Assembly (NCBI RefSeq): GCF_007859955.1
Contig: NZ_SJPR01000001.1
Coordinates: 758,388-822,387, forward strand
Direction: 5' to 3'
DNA: 64,000 nucleotides
From: Botrimarina colliarenosi
Lineage (GTDB): Bacteria > Planctomycetota > Planctomycetia > Pirellulales > Lacipirellulaceae
Shown here: piece after piece, positions 43,237 to 51,608 of the stretch
Position numbering within the stretch: position 1 is the stretch's first letter
Layout of the letters: every line of letters begins with the position of its first letter
Position numbers and translations under genes: made by a program
The notes under the pieces: model-generated
Seen by the model: only the letters and a program-made list of their open reading frames with translations
Databases searched by the model: none
Told to the model about the DNA's origin: nothing

Positions 43237-43255
43237 GGCTAGCGCCGTCGGCTCA
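43237..43255. repeat. Family B repeat arm (single)
   Basis: GGCTAGCGCCGTCGGCTCA matches 17075-17093 at 17 of 19 positions. A partial partner GGCGCTAGC is at about 43269-43277, so this is a degenerate copy. Confidence 0.65.
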
Positions 43256-43283
43256 GTGGCCTTGGCTTGGCGCTAGCGCGCAT

Positions 43284-43310
43284 GAAAAAGGGCCGGCGGA
43301 TGCCGGCCCT
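43284..43310 (-). terminator. Rho-independent terminator of rpsT
   Basis: Perfect 9-bp stem AGGGCCGGC/GCCGGCCCT (43289-43297 with 43302-43310), loop of 4. It is followed on the minus strand by a run of T (43284-43288) about 45 nt after the rpsT stop. Confidence 0.85.
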
Positions 43311-43353
43311 CGTTCTCTCTGCGTCTTGGCGTCTCGGCGCGAGACGATTTCTC

Positions 43354-43632
43354 TCAGCTGGCCGCCGAGGCCTTCACGGCCTTGATCGCCTTCGTCAAGC
43401 GGGCCTTGGTGCGGGCCGCGGCGTTGGCGTGGATCAGGTTGCTGGACGCCGCCTTGTCGAGGGTCTTCTGGACCCGCAGGTAGGCCGCTTCGCTCTTCTC
43501 GACATCGCCCTCGGCGATCGCTGCACGGACCTTCTTCACCTGCGTCCGGAGCGAGGTGCGGGCGCTGCGGTTGACGAGGCGGCGCTCCTTGTTCTGGCGG
43601 AGGCGCTTCTTGGCGTTGGGCGAATTGGGCAT
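43354..43632 (-). CDS. rpsT: 30S ribosomal protein S20
   Basis: 92 residues, normal length, started at MPNSPNAKKRLRQNKERRLVN; upstream codons to 43713 are not ribosomal-protein-like. The sequence has the three-helix S20 pattern: RLVNRSARTSLRTQVKKVRAAI, then AYLRVQKTLDKAASSNLIHANAAARTKARLTKAI, very rich in Lys, Arg and Ala. S20 binds 16S rRNA early in 30S assembly. It has its own strong terminator and its leader lies in the spacer to the TPR gene. Confidence 0.95.
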   Translation of the reverse strand: MPNSPNAKKRLRQNKERRLVNRSARTSLRTQVKKVRAAIAEGDVEKSEAAYLRVQKTLDKAASSNLIHANAAARTKARLTKAIKAVKASAAS

Positions 43633-43731
43633 AGCGAGAGGGGGCCTGGAATTTGACGCATCGGGGTATCGGACTCGCGGGGGGGATCGGCCACGCCGCC
43701 CCCCTGCCGCCACGGCTCCGCGGTGGCGAAG

Positions 43732-45237
43732 TCAGTGAGTTTTGCGGATCGAGGCCAGTTTGTCTAGCCTTGCCGACACGTCGCGGTACCCAAAATCGGC
43801 CGAAGCGAGGTCAGTCAGGTGTTTTTCGGCCGTATCGAGGTCCCGCAGCCCCATCGCCAGCACCCCGGCCCGGTAGAGGGCCAGTTTCCGCAGGTCGGTC
43901 CATTCGGTCGTTGGGCAGGCCGCGATCGCCGCCTCGTAGCTGCGGATCGCCAGCCGGTGCTGCTCGATCTGCTGGAAGCACTCGCCGAGCAGCAATTCGA
44001 CCTCCGCCAGCCGCTTTTTGTCGGCCCGTGCGGCCTGCAGCGGGTTGACCGCCTCGCGGAACTTGCCGACCCGCTTGAGCCGCAGGCCGAACTCGAACTG
44101 GGCCCGCGGATCGCCGGGGTTGCGCTCGGCGCGGGCGCCGAAGACCTCGGCCTCGGCCTGGTTCGCCTCGCGGAGGGCCTCCTCGGCCAGTTTTTGACCG
44201 GCCGGGCCCCCTTGGCGGGCGGCCCGCTGCTCGGCGACCCGGGCCGCGTCCCGCTTGCGGGTCAGGAAGACCTCTTCGAGTTTCTCTAGCAGCGCCAGGT
44301 CGCCGCCCCCCGCCGCTTGGTAGGCCTTCTTGTAGAGCCGCTCGGCGTCGTGCAGCCGGCCCAGGGCCGTGTAGTGCTCGGCCAGGGCGGCGTACGCCTG
44401 CGGGTCGGCCGGGTTGGCGTCGATCGCCGCGCGGAGCTGTTCTTCGGTGAGCGTGACGGGCGCCGCTGCGGCTTCGGCCGGCGGCTGGTCGGGCGAGTCG
44501 TACTTCAGCCGCGCCGACGCCTCGGCCACGCCCGACGGGTGCGGCATCGACACCTCGCCGGCGCCCTTGAGCAGCTGCGGGTTGTAGCCGCCGCGGTCGA
44601 TCGTCTTCTCGACGCTGAGCCGATTGATGGCGCGGTTGACCTGTTCGTCGTTCGGCCGCTGTTGCTGGACCCGCAGCCAACAGCCGATCGCCTGGTCGAA
44701 CTCGCCGATCGCCTCGAGCGCGAGCGCCGCTTGGCGGTTGACGTCGAGGTCTTGCGGCGACAGGTCGAGCGCCCAACGGAGGTAGTAGAGCTCGCAGTCG
44801 GAATGGCCCAATTCGCCGGCGGCGGCGCCCATCTCGGAGATCACGCCGGTGTCGCCGGGCGTCTTTTTGAGCGCCTTGCAGCCGGCGGCGAACGCCTCGC
44901 TCCAGTCCCCCTTGCCGGCCGCCTTGGCGACCACGGCCCGACCACCGCCGAAACCGGGCAGCCCCTTAAAGTTGCTCGCCTTGGCCGCGACCGCCTTGGG
45001 GTGCATCTGGGCCAGGTTCGCCCGGAAGTGCTGCAAGTAGACCAGCGAACCGGGGTCTTCGGAGACGCACTGCGAGAACAGGTCGTGGGCGTAGGCGTAG
45101 TCGGCCTTCTGGAGGCACTTCTTGGCCCGTTCGAAGACCTGCTGCAGCCGCTGTCGCTCGGCGTGCGAGAGCCCCCCCGCGGCCGCCGGGGGCGGGTTCT
45201 GGGGCGGGGGCGTCTGTGAGGGGGACGGCGTGCTCAT
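43732..45237 (-). CDS. Tetratricopeptide-repeat protein
   Basis: 501 residues, no signal peptide, probably cytoplasmic. A proline-rich N-terminus (about 24 residues) precedes helical repeats of about 34 residues with the TPR spacing 'W..A...G.y..A...y..al...P': AYAHDLFSQCVSEDPGSLVYLQHFRANLAQ, LYYLRWALDLSPQDLDV, YAALAEHYTALGRLHDAERLYKKAYQ, QFEFGLRLKRVGKFREAVNPLQAAR, LAIRSYEAAIAACP. A charged coil lies between the repeat blocks. It is a scaffold-type protein with unknown partner. Its start faces the tetrapyrrole gene across a spacer containing a 26-bp perfect palindrome. Confidence 0.85.
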   Translation of the reverse strand: MSTPSPSQTPPPQNPPPAAAGGLSHAERQRLQQVFERAKKCLQKADYAYAHDLFSQCVSEDPGSLVYLQHFRANLAQMHPKAVAAKASNFKGLPGFGGGRAVVAKAAGKGDWSEAFAAGCKALKKTPGDTGVISEMGAAAGELGHSDCELYYLRWALDLSPQDLDVNRQAALALEAIGEFDQAIGCWLRVQQQRPNDEQVNRAINRLSVEKTIDRGGYNPQLLKGAGEVSMPHPSGVAEASARLKYDSPDQPPAEAAAAPVTLTEEQLRAAIDANPADPQAYAALAEHYTALGRLHDAERLYKKAYQAAGGGDLALLEKLEEVFLTRKRDAARVAEQRAARQGGPAGQKLAEEALREANQAEAEVFGARAERNPGDPRAQFEFGLRLKRVGKFREAVNPLQAARADKKRLAEVELLLGECFQQIEQHRLAIRSYEAAIAACPTTEWTDLRKLALYRAGVLAMGLRDLDTAEKHLTDLASADFGYRDVSARLDKLASIRKTH

Positions 45238-45252
45238 GCCTGCTCGGATTAC

Positions 45253-45278
45253 AACGTCGCCCGCGCGCGGGCGACGTT
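45253..45278. repeat. Perfect 26-bp palindrome between divergent genes
   Basis: AACGTCGCCCGCG followed directly by its exact reverse complement, with no loop. It sits 16 nt upstream of the TPR gene start and 209 nt upstream of the likely SUMT start. It could be a binding site for a dimeric regulator, or a chance GC palindrome. Confidence 0.7.
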
Positions 45279-45486
45279 GGCGTCGTGCCTGTTTTCTCGT
45301 TCCAGAAGAGGGGGCTGCGCGGGGCGGCCTCTCTCCTTGAGTCTACAACTTCCTGCCGCTGCGGACCAATCGGCGGCCGCCGCCCCTCGTTCGCCGGCCA
45401 CGCCGCAGGGCATAATCGGTGCAGCTGGCGCGACCCGCGCCGCTCCACCCCCCCATTCGTCCCCCCCGCCACCGCGGATTGCACCC

Positions 45487-47061
45487 GTGCCGACGACCCC
45501 GCCAGGCCGCGACCCCGCCCCGTCTGCCAGAAGCAGTTCGGCGGCCGGCCGCGTCTACCTGGTCGGCGCCGGGCCGGGGGACCCCGAGCTGCTGACCCTC
45601 GCCGGCGCCCGCCGCCTCGCCGAGGCCGACGTCGTCCTCTACGACTACTTGGCCAACGACGCCTTGCTGCGCCACGCCGCCCCTCACGCCGAGCGCGTCG
45701 GCCTCGGCCGCCACGGCGTCGGTAAGCTCTGGACCCAGGACGAAATCAACCAGCGGATGGTCGCCGAGGCGCAGGCCGGCAGAACCGTCGTGCGGCTCAA
45801 GGGGGGCGACCCCAGCGTCTTCGGCCGAGTCGCCGAGGAGATCACCGCGTTGCAGGCGGCGGGCGTCGAGTACGCCATCGTCCCCGGCGTGACGACCGCC
45901 GTCGCCGCCGGCGCCTACGCAGGCGTCACCATCACCGACCGCGACCACGCCTCCTGCGTCGCCCTTGTGACGGGCCACGACCGCCGCGACGGCGACCCGT
46001 CCGGCACGGCCGACTTCGCCAAGCTGGCCGCCTTCCCGGGGACGCTTGTCGTCTACATGGGCGTGACGAACGCCCCCGAGTGGAGCCGCCGCCTCATCGA
46101 AGCGGGTAAGCCGGCCGACACGCCGGTGACGATCGTCCGCCGCTGTTCACTCCCCGATCAACAGACGCTGCACGGCGTGCTAGGCGACCTGCCGACGATC
46201 CTGGCGCCCAAACGGATGCGGCCGCCGCTGGTCGTGGTGATTGGCGCCGTCGCCGGAGCCACCGAGGACACCAACTGGTTCACCAGCCGCCCGCTGTTCG
46301 GCAAGACGGTGCTCGTCACCCGACCGGCGGGGCAGGGGGGCGCCATGGCGCAGCGGCTGGCAGACCTCGGCGCCCGGGTGCTCGAGCATCCCGTCATCGC
46401 GATCACGCCGCCCGATGACCCGGCGGCGCTCGACGACGCGATCGACCACTTGGCGGACTACTCGTGGATCGCCTTCAGCAGCCGCAACGGCGTCGACGTC
46501 CTGCTGACGCGGATGCAAGAGCGGGGCCGCGACGCCCGGTCGTTCGGCGGGGCCAAGATCGCCGCGATCGGACCCGCGACGTCCGAGGCGCTCGCCGCCT
46601 GGCGCCTCCACGCCGACGTGGTTCCCGATGAGTACCGCGCCGAGGCGCTCGCCGAGTCGTTGCGTGAAGAAGTCACCGGCCGGCGCGTCCTCTTGATCCG
46701 CGCGAGCCGCGGCCGCGAGACCCTCGCCGAAACGCTCCGCGAAGCAGGCGCCGAGGTCGATCAGGTCGTCGCCTACCAGAGCCGCGACGTGACGACGCCC
46801 GACGAGGCGATCCTTGAAGAAATCACCGCCGGCCGCGTCGATTGGATCACGGTCACCAGCTCGGCCATCGCCCGCGCGACGACGGCGCTGTTCGGCAAAG
46901 CGATCCGAGAGTCGCCGACGTCGCCCCGCTTCGCCGCCATCAGCCCCCTCACGGCCGCGACGCTGCAAGACGTTGGGTATGAAGCCGATGCAGTGGCGAG
47001 CGAGTACACCGCCGACGGCGTGATTGACGCGATACTTAAGCACGCGGGTTGGGAATCTTGA
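45487..47061 (+). CDS. cobA-hemD: Fused uroporphyrinogen-III C-methyltransferase / uroporphyrinogen-III synthase
   Basis: About 524 residues from the GTG at 45487; the frame is open from 45277 but the extra 70 residues are Pro/Ala/Ser-rich. N-terminal SUMT domain: VYLVGAGPGDPELLTLAG, VVRLKGGDPSVFGR, YAIVPGVTTAVAAGAYAGVTITDRD, LVVYMGV, using SAM to methylate uroporphyrinogen III toward precorrin-2 and sirohaem. From about residue 280 a HemD domain: KTVLVTRPAGQGGAMAQRL, SWIAFSSRNGVDVLL, IAAIGPATSEAL, VDWITVTSSAIARA, which closes the ring of hydroxymethylbilane. Such fusions are known. The arrangement joins two successive tetrapyrrole steps in one polypeptide. Confidence 0.94.
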   Translation: MPTTPPGRDPAPSARSSSAAGRVYLVGAGPGDPELLTLAGARRLAEADVVLYDYLANDALLRHAAPHAERVGLGRHGVGKLWTQDEINQRMVAEAQAGRTVVRLKGGDPSVFGRVAEEITALQAAGVEYAIVPGVTTAVAAGAYAGVTITDRDHASCVALVTGHDRRDGDPSGTADFAKLAAFPGTLVVYMGVTNAPEWSRRLIEAGKPADTPVTIVRRCSLPDQQTLHGVLGDLPTILAPKRMRPPLVVVIGAVAGATEDTNWFTSRPLFGKTVLVTRPAGQGGAMAQRLADLGARVLEHPVIAITPPDDPAALDDAIDHLADYSWIAFSSRNGVDVLLTRMQERGRDARSFGGAKIAAIGPATSEALAAWRLHADVVPDEYRAEALAESLREEVTGRRVLLIRASRGRETLAETLREAGAEVDQVVAYQSRDVTTPDEAILEEITAGRVDWITVTSSAIARATTALFGKAIRESPTSPRFAAISPLTAATLQDVGYEADAVASEYTADGVIDAILKHAGWES

Positions 47062-47084
47062 TTCCCACATAACTCATTGCCACA

Positions 47085-47121
47085 TAAAAAAAGCCGCCGG
47101 GGACCGAAGTCCCCGGCGGCT
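47085..47121 (-). terminator. Strong terminator for the minus-strand DUF2383 gene (may also serve the plus strand)
   Basis: Perfect 13-bp stem AGCCGCCGGGGAC (47092-47104 with 47109-47121), CGAA loop, followed on the minus strand by a run of T. It lies about 34 nt after the minus-strand stop at 47155 and 24 nt after the plus-strand stop at 47061. Confidence 0.85.
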
Positions 47122-47154
47122 AGCAGGTGGCATCGCTGTGAAGGTGCGGTCTGC

Positions 47155-47636
47155 TCAACCGCAGCAGTCGCCCTTCTTCGCGTCACGCAGGTCGCGGACG
47201 CGGTCGTGGACCTTCTTGACGCCCTGGTACTGCTCGGCGATCAAGCCGGCGATCGGCGACGTGCCGACGTCCTTCAGGGCGTCCTCGTAGGCTTCCTTGA
47301 TCTGATCCTCGCCGCGCTCGGCCTCAGAAAGTACAGTCTGCAGGCTATCGGACGAGCACGCCTCGCGGACCTTCACCCACGCACGGTGCATTGCGGCCAA
47401 GTAGCTGCCATCTTCCGCCTCGAGCTCGTCGTTCCACTCGATCTGGCGGCCGAGTTGATCGGCATTCTCGAGTCGTGACTTGGCGATCTCCGTGAAGGCC
47501 GACTTCGCCTTCGGGTTGTCAACGAGGTCGGCGCACTCGTCAAGCCCTTGGCCGAATCGACGTTCATCTGACGCAGCTCGCGGAGCTTCTTGAGCGTTTC
47601 GTCTTTCAGACCAATAACAGCAGTGGCAGTTGACAT
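47155..47636 (-). pseudogene. DUF2383 (PA2169-type four-helix-bundle) gene with a one-base frameshift
   Basis: The start ATG at 47636 has an ideal ribosome binding site (AGGAGGG at 47649-47643). The first frame reads MSTATAVIGLKDETLKKLRE and on to NVDSAKG. The continuation LDECADLVDNPKAKSAFTEIAKSR is in the other frame and runs intact to 47155. The total of 482 nt is one short of a whole number of codons. Adding one base after GGCTT (about 47541-47544) would give a KGFDECADLV-type joint as expected of the family. Later parts SYLAAMHRAWVKVREA and CERGEDQIKEAYE-like (EAERGEDQIKEAYEDAL) are typical. The family binds no known ligand and is often stress-linked. Either a real recent pseudogene or a sequencing error. 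Confidence 0.85.
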
Positions 47637-48517
47637 GAGGTTCCCTCCTGAGGGTTGATTTCGGTGATTGCTCGGCCACTGCCTCGGAGCGACGCAGGGC
47701 ATTGCAGTTGAGGTCGTGGCCAGCTTCGAGAGAACGTTAGTGGGAATCCCATGCCAAACCCGTATTGAGGCCGCCGGGCCGGTTAGTGGGTCGCCGGTTG
47801 GTCGCCTGGCGCACGCCTTGGTGGATTTCGCCCCAGAGCGAGCCCCCTCGCCGCAGGAGTTCAGGACGCGTCGCCAGCGGGTTCGCGACGGCGACATGAA
47901 GGCGATATTAAGCCGTGATGACGTTACCCGTTGCGAGCGCGAGGGGGTCTCAAATCCCCCTCCCCCCGGTGGGGAGGCCACTTTCCCGGATAAGTGAGGG
48001 GAGGGGGACGGCCCGGGTACCCGGGTTCCTCACCCTTCCCCGACCCTCCCCATCAAGGGGAGGGGGATCTTGTGACAAGGGGGTATGGAGGCAAAGTCGC
48101 CTCGTGAAAGTCACATGACCTGTGAGTGGGCCGGCTGCGCTGGTGATGTCGCAAATTGTTGGAAGGACCTCGCGCGCTGGGACCGGGCTCGGTTTCATGA
48201 AAAACGACAACTGGCGCCGTCTGTCGGGCGGCCGGACGGGTTGTTGAGAAGCGTTGGGGCAAACCGCGCCGGTCGTGACGGGGGTTCCCGCTGCGGAAGG
48301 GGCGCCGTCGCGCTGGGAAAACTTCGGCCGGCGGCGTCGGGGCGGCCGATCCCCAGAGGAGGCGGGCCGGAATGCGCCCGCTGTGGCGTCGGCTGCTGGG
48401 AAAGTTCTTGTAACACCCCGCGACCGGCCCCGCTTAGTCCAGCAGCACGATCCCACGGGGGCATGGAGGGCCTCGCAGGACGGCCGTACCCGTTTGCCTG
48501 TAACGGAGCCGTTCCCC
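47637..48517. other. Long gene-poor region
   Basis: About 880 nt. It holds a family G palindrome at 47955-48070 and a CCCGGGTACCCGGG palindrome within it. The remainder (48071-48517) is GC-rich with no coding frame supported by motif, start site or leader; the frames from 48085 and 48254 appear to be chance until the ATG at 48518. Confidence 0.5.
47955..48070. repeat. Palindromic element, family G
   Basis: The left arm starts TCCCCCTCCCC and the right arm ends GGGGAGGGGGAT. Internal pairs CCCTCCCC/GGGGAGGG repeat, as in the copy at 33601-33719. The arms are imperfect. Confidence 0.7.
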
Positions 48518-48739
48518 ATGACCTACGTCACAGATCGATCCTCGACCGCACCTTCCTCCCTAGCGAGCGTCCCCTTTGCGAGCCGCATGAGCGTCTCGTT
48601 CCGCCGCGCGGGGCTCAGCGCTGACGAGGTCGCCGTCCGTCGGCTCCGCCGCCGGTTGCTGCGATTCATCCTCGAGAACCACCGGCGCCGCGAGGCGGAA
48701 CGCGGTCTCAGCCAACAGCCGCTCGCGGGACGCCAATGA
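48518..48739 (+). CDS. Small basic protein, function unknown
   Basis: 73 residues beginning MTYVTDRSSTAPSSLASV, then VSFRRAGLSADEVAVRRLRRRLLRFILENHRRREAERG. The second half is an arginine-rich amphipathic helix. Its stop overlaps the next start in the coupling pattern ATGA (48736-48739), which supports its being translated with the protease gene. CGGAG lies 10 nt before the ATG. No family recognised. It could be a regulator or an RNA/DNA-binding peptide, but this is not shown. Confidence 0.5.
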   Translation: MTYVTDRSSTAPSSLASVPFASRMSVSFRRAGLSADEVAVRRLRRRLLRFILENHRRREAERGLSQQPLAGRQ

Positions 48740-49797
48740 GCGGCCTCGCCGTGCGGATCGCCAGCTTACTTCTGTCCGTGTTCATCACGGCGCCGGCGGC
48801 CGCTGCGCTGTTCCAGGCGACTCCGTCGGCGCCCCACCCGGCCGTCTGCCGCGTGGCGGTTGTCGAGCGCGACGGCATGGCCTTCGGCAGCGGCACACTG
48901 ATCGACGCCCGCGAGCAGTACGGCCTCGTCGTCACCAACTGGCACGTCGTCCGCGACGCCAAGGGGAAGATCGAGGTCCGCTTTCCCGGCGGGTTCACCA
49001 GTGAAGCGCGGCCGCTGAAGCTCGACGAGACGTGGGACTTGGCGGCGTTGGTTGTTTGGCGACCGCCGACCGAGCCCGCGCCGCTCGCCCAACGGCCGCC
49101 GCAACCGGGCGAGACGCTCACGATCTGTGGCTACGGCCAAGGCGACTACCTGCAGCAGACGGGCCGCTGCACCGACTACTACTCTCCCGAAGTGGGCCAG
49201 CCGCAGGAGTTGGTCGAGCTCAACGTCCAGGCGCGGCAGGGCGACTCGGGCGGGCCGATCTTCAACGAGCGCGGCGAGCTGGCCGGCGTCCTCTTCGGCG
49301 CGGCGCGGGGGACGACGCTCGGCAGCTTCGGCGGCCGGGTGCAAACGTTCCTGGCGTCGCTCGCCCCCGACATCGGTGCGGCGAAGGGGGCGTCGACCTT
49401 GATCGCCCAAACGCCGCGGCCGACGCCGCAACACGACCCGTTTCTCGCCGCGGAACGCTCGACCCCGCCGGAGGCCAGTCGTCCCCTATCGCCCGTCAGC
49501 CCCCCGCCGTCGCTGACCGACCGCAGTGCGGCGCCGGTTCTGGCGTCTTCAAGGCCACCGACACGCCACTCGGCCGACTCGTGGCGGTCGGCCGAAGCCT
49601 GGCAGCCGGCGGACCGTCCGGCTACCGGTGCGACTCCCGTGGCGGCGCCGATCGCCAGCGTAGGTTTTTCGCCCCAGGTCAGCCTGCCGGCGGCTCCTGG
49701 GACGGACAGCGTCGACTGGTACGACGATGGCCGCACGTTGCTGGCGTTGGTGGGGGTCGCCGCCCTGGTGGTGACCGGACTGCGGGCCCTGGGGTGA
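48736..49797 (+). CDS. Secreted trypsin-like serine protease with C-terminal membrane anchor
   Basis: 353 residues. The leader (RIASLLLSVFITAPAAAALFQ) is followed by a trypsin-fold domain. The catalytic triad is visible: His70 in VVTNWHVV, Asp101 in TWDLAALVV, and Ser171 in RQGDSGGPIFN. The DegP-like GSGTLID loop precedes the His. No PDZ domain follows. Instead there is a Pro/Ser/Thr-rich linker (residues about 215-320) and a helix (TLLALVGVAALVVTGLRAL) at the C-terminus, so the catalytic domain should sit outside the cytoplasmic membrane on a stalk. The upstream 73-residue gene overlaps it by 4 nt. It lies just before the vWA-PP2C-kinase module but may not belong to it. Confidence 0.85.
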   Translation: MSGLAVRIASLLLSVFITAPAAAALFQATPSAPHPAVCRVAVVERDGMAFGSGTLIDAREQYGLVVTNWHVVRDAKGKIEVRFPGGFTSEARPLKLDETWDLAALVVWRPPTEPAPLAQRPPQPGETLTICGYGQGDYLQQTGRCTDYYSPEVGQPQELVELNVQARQGDSGGPIFNERGELAGVLFGAARGTTLGSFGGRVQTFLASLAPDIGAAKGASTLIAQTPRPTPQHDPFLAAERSTPPEASRPLSPVSPPPSLTDRSAAPVLASSRPPTRHSADSWRSAEAWQPADRPATGATPVAAPIASVGFSPQVSLPAAPGTDSVDWYDDGRTLLALVGVAALVVTGLRALG

Positions 49798-50005
49798 AAC
49801 GGCCTCAGGGGTGATATCAGAGCAAGATTCGAGCGAAATCGGCGAACAGAAGGCATGAAGGCGAGGGCGTCTCGCGACAAAAAGCGCTCCCTTTTGTTGC
49901 GTTTGCGGGCGAGCCTTGATTTACGGGGTCCCGCCACGCAATCTAGAGAGACAGGCGGATCCAAAGGGCGGCGACGACACAATTGCAGGAGATGGGACGA
50001 ACCGG

Positions 50006-50689
50006 ATGGATCAACTGAGCGCCGAGAGCGCCTTTAGTAGCGTCGAGTTCGCCGAGAACCCCGAGCCGCGGGTTCCGTGTGTGCTGGTCGTCGATACCTC
50101 GACCTCGATGCAGGGCCTCAAGCTCATTGAGCTCTCGAAGGGACTCGCCACCTACCGCGACCAGCTGATGAAGGACGCCCTGGCGTCGAAACGCGTCGAG
50201 GTCGGCATCATCACCTTCGGTGGCCGCGTTCAACGACGCACGAAGTTCGTCACGGCGCCCGACTTCGTCCCGCCGCAGCTCGACGCGATCGGCGGCACCC
50301 CGATGGGCGAGGCGATTCTCGAGGCCATCACGATGGTCGAGGAACGTAAGCAGGCCTACCGCGAGAATGGCATCGCCTACTACCGCCCGTGGATCTTCCT
50401 GATCACCGACGGCGAGCCCAACGACCACTGGAAGCCGGTCTGTAGCCGGGTCGAGGCGGGCGAGAAGGACAAGTCGTTCTGCTTCTTCGCGGTCGGCGTG
50501 GAGGGCGCGAACATGGAGGTGCTAAGCGAGATCTCGGTCCGCAAGCCGCTGTGGTTGATGGGGCTGAAGTTCCACGAGTTGTTCACCTGGCTATCGAACT
50601 CGCAGCAGGCCGTTTCGCAGTCGAGTCCGGGCGAAGAAGTGGCGCTCCAAGACCCGACGTCGGGCCCCACGGGTTGGGCGGCGATCTAG
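50006..50689 (+). CDS. TerY-like von Willebrand factor A domain protein
   Basis: 227 residues from MDQLSAESAFSSVEFAENPEPR. A cytoplasmic single-domain vWA protein: RVPCVLVVDTSTSMQGLKLIELSKGLATY with the DTSTS MIDAS metal site, then VEVGIITFGG, IGGTPMGEAILEAI, and RPWIFLITDGEPND. The length and the absence of a leader fit TerY of the tellurite-resistance-associated systems. Next on the strand come a PP2C phosphatase and a protein kinase, forming the composition called the TerY-P triad (Anantharaman, Iyer and Aravind). Function in this organism is not established. Ends 12 nt before a palindromic element. Confidence 0.85.
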   Translation: MDQLSAESAFSSVEFAENPEPRVPCVLVVDTSTSMQGLKLIELSKGLATYRDQLMKDALASKRVEVGIITFGGRVQRRTKFVTAPDFVPPQLDAIGGTPMGEAILEAITMVEERKQAYRENGIAYYRPWIFLITDGEPNDHWKPVCSRVEAGEKDKSFCFFAVGVEGANMEVLSEISVRKPLWLMGLKFHELFTWLSNSQQAVSQSSPGEEVALQDPTSGPTGWAAI

Positions 50690-50700
50690 GCGAGGGGTTA

Positions 50701-50819
50701 AGGACCGGGGACGAGGGCTTAGGCTTCGTTGCCGGTCCTGTAATTGCCCGACCTCACCGACTAGGCCCAAGCCGTCCCCGTTATAACTTCGCCGAGATCA
50801 ACCCTCGTCCCCCGTCCCT
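50701..50819. repeat. Palindromic element, family I
   Basis: The left arm AGGACCGGGGACGAGGG (50701-50717) and right arm CCCTCGTCCCCCGTCCCT (50802-50819) are imperfect reverse complements, with inner pairs AGGCTT and AAGCC. It fills most of the 154-nt spacer between the vWA and phosphatase genes. Confidence 0.75.
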
Positions 50820-50843
50820 GCCCCCCCGTCCCTTTCCCCTGCC

Positions 50844-51608
50844 ATGTGGCGATACATCGCGGCTAGCGTCACGGGGCCGTCGCACGTGGGGAGCGGCGCG
50901 CCGTGCCAGGATAGCCATCAGGTCAGCGTCTTAACGCGGTTGGGCGATTCCGCCCTCGTCGCCTGCGTGGCGGACGGCGCCGGCAGCGCCTCGCGGAGCC
51001 AAGACGGGTCGGCGATGGCCTGCGAGGCGGTCCTCGAGCTCGCCACCGCCCACTTCGACGCCGCGCAGGGGTCGTTCGCCGGGGTCACCGCCGACGAGGC
51101 TCTCGGCTGGGTCCGGGAGGCCCGCGATCGGATCGAGCGGCTCTCGGAGATGCGGGGTGGCAAGCTGCGCGAGTACGCCACGACGCTGTGTGTCGCCTGC
51201 TTGTCACCGGCGGGGGGCGTCTTCCTACAGATTGGCGACGGGGCGATCGTCGCGCGTCGCAGCGGCGCGCTCGGCGTGGTATTCTGGCCTCAGTCGGGCG
51301 AGTATGCGAATTCGACGATGTTCCTCACGGGCGACCGGTTCGAGGAGCACGTCCAGTTCCAGGCCGCCGAGGGCGACTTCAGCGAGGTCGCTTTGCTGAC
51401 GGACGGAGTTGAGAGGCTAGCGCTATCGTTCGAGGGGCGGACGCCCCACCCGCCGTTTTTTGACCCCCTGTTTAGCGCCCTCCGTTCTGCCCCCGATCCC
51501 GTCGCCCTTAACGCCGAGCTGACTCGATTCCTCGATTCGGAGTCGATGAGGCATCGGAGTGACGATGACAAGACCGTCGTCCTCGCTGCTCAGGCAGCCC
51601 CTCGATAA
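50844..51608 (+). CDS. PP2C-family serine/threonine phosphatase
   Basis: 254 residues. Metal-dependent phosphatase motifs in order: PCQDSHQV, VACVADGAGSASRSQDGSAMACEAV, GKLREYATTLCVACLSPAGG, QIGDGAIVARR, EVALLTDGVERLAL, and RSDDDKTVVLAA. The aspartates in VADGAG, LTDGV and DDDKT are the metal ligands. This is the compact, cytoplasmic type that pairs with the neighbouring vWA and kinase genes, presumably reversing the kinase's phosphorylation. It overlaps the kinase gene by about 44 nt, so the two are translationally coupled. Confidence 0.9.
   Translation: MWRYIAASVTGPSHVGSGAPCQDSHQVSVLTRLGDSALVACVADGAGSASRSQDGSAMACEAVLELATAHFDAAQGSFAGVTADEALGWVREARDRIERLSEMRGGKLREYATTLCVACLSPAGGVFLQIGDGAIVARRSGALGVVFWPQSGEYANSTMFLTGDRFEEHVQFQAAEGDFSEVALLTDGVERLALSFEGRTPHPPFFDPLFSALRSAPDPVALNAELTRFLDSESMRHRSDDDKTVVLAAQAAPR

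Noticed and set aside
48085..48624. 179-residue plus-strand frame in the gene-poor region
   Set aside because: Chance composition, no start signal, overlaps the better-supported 73-residue gene in another frame.
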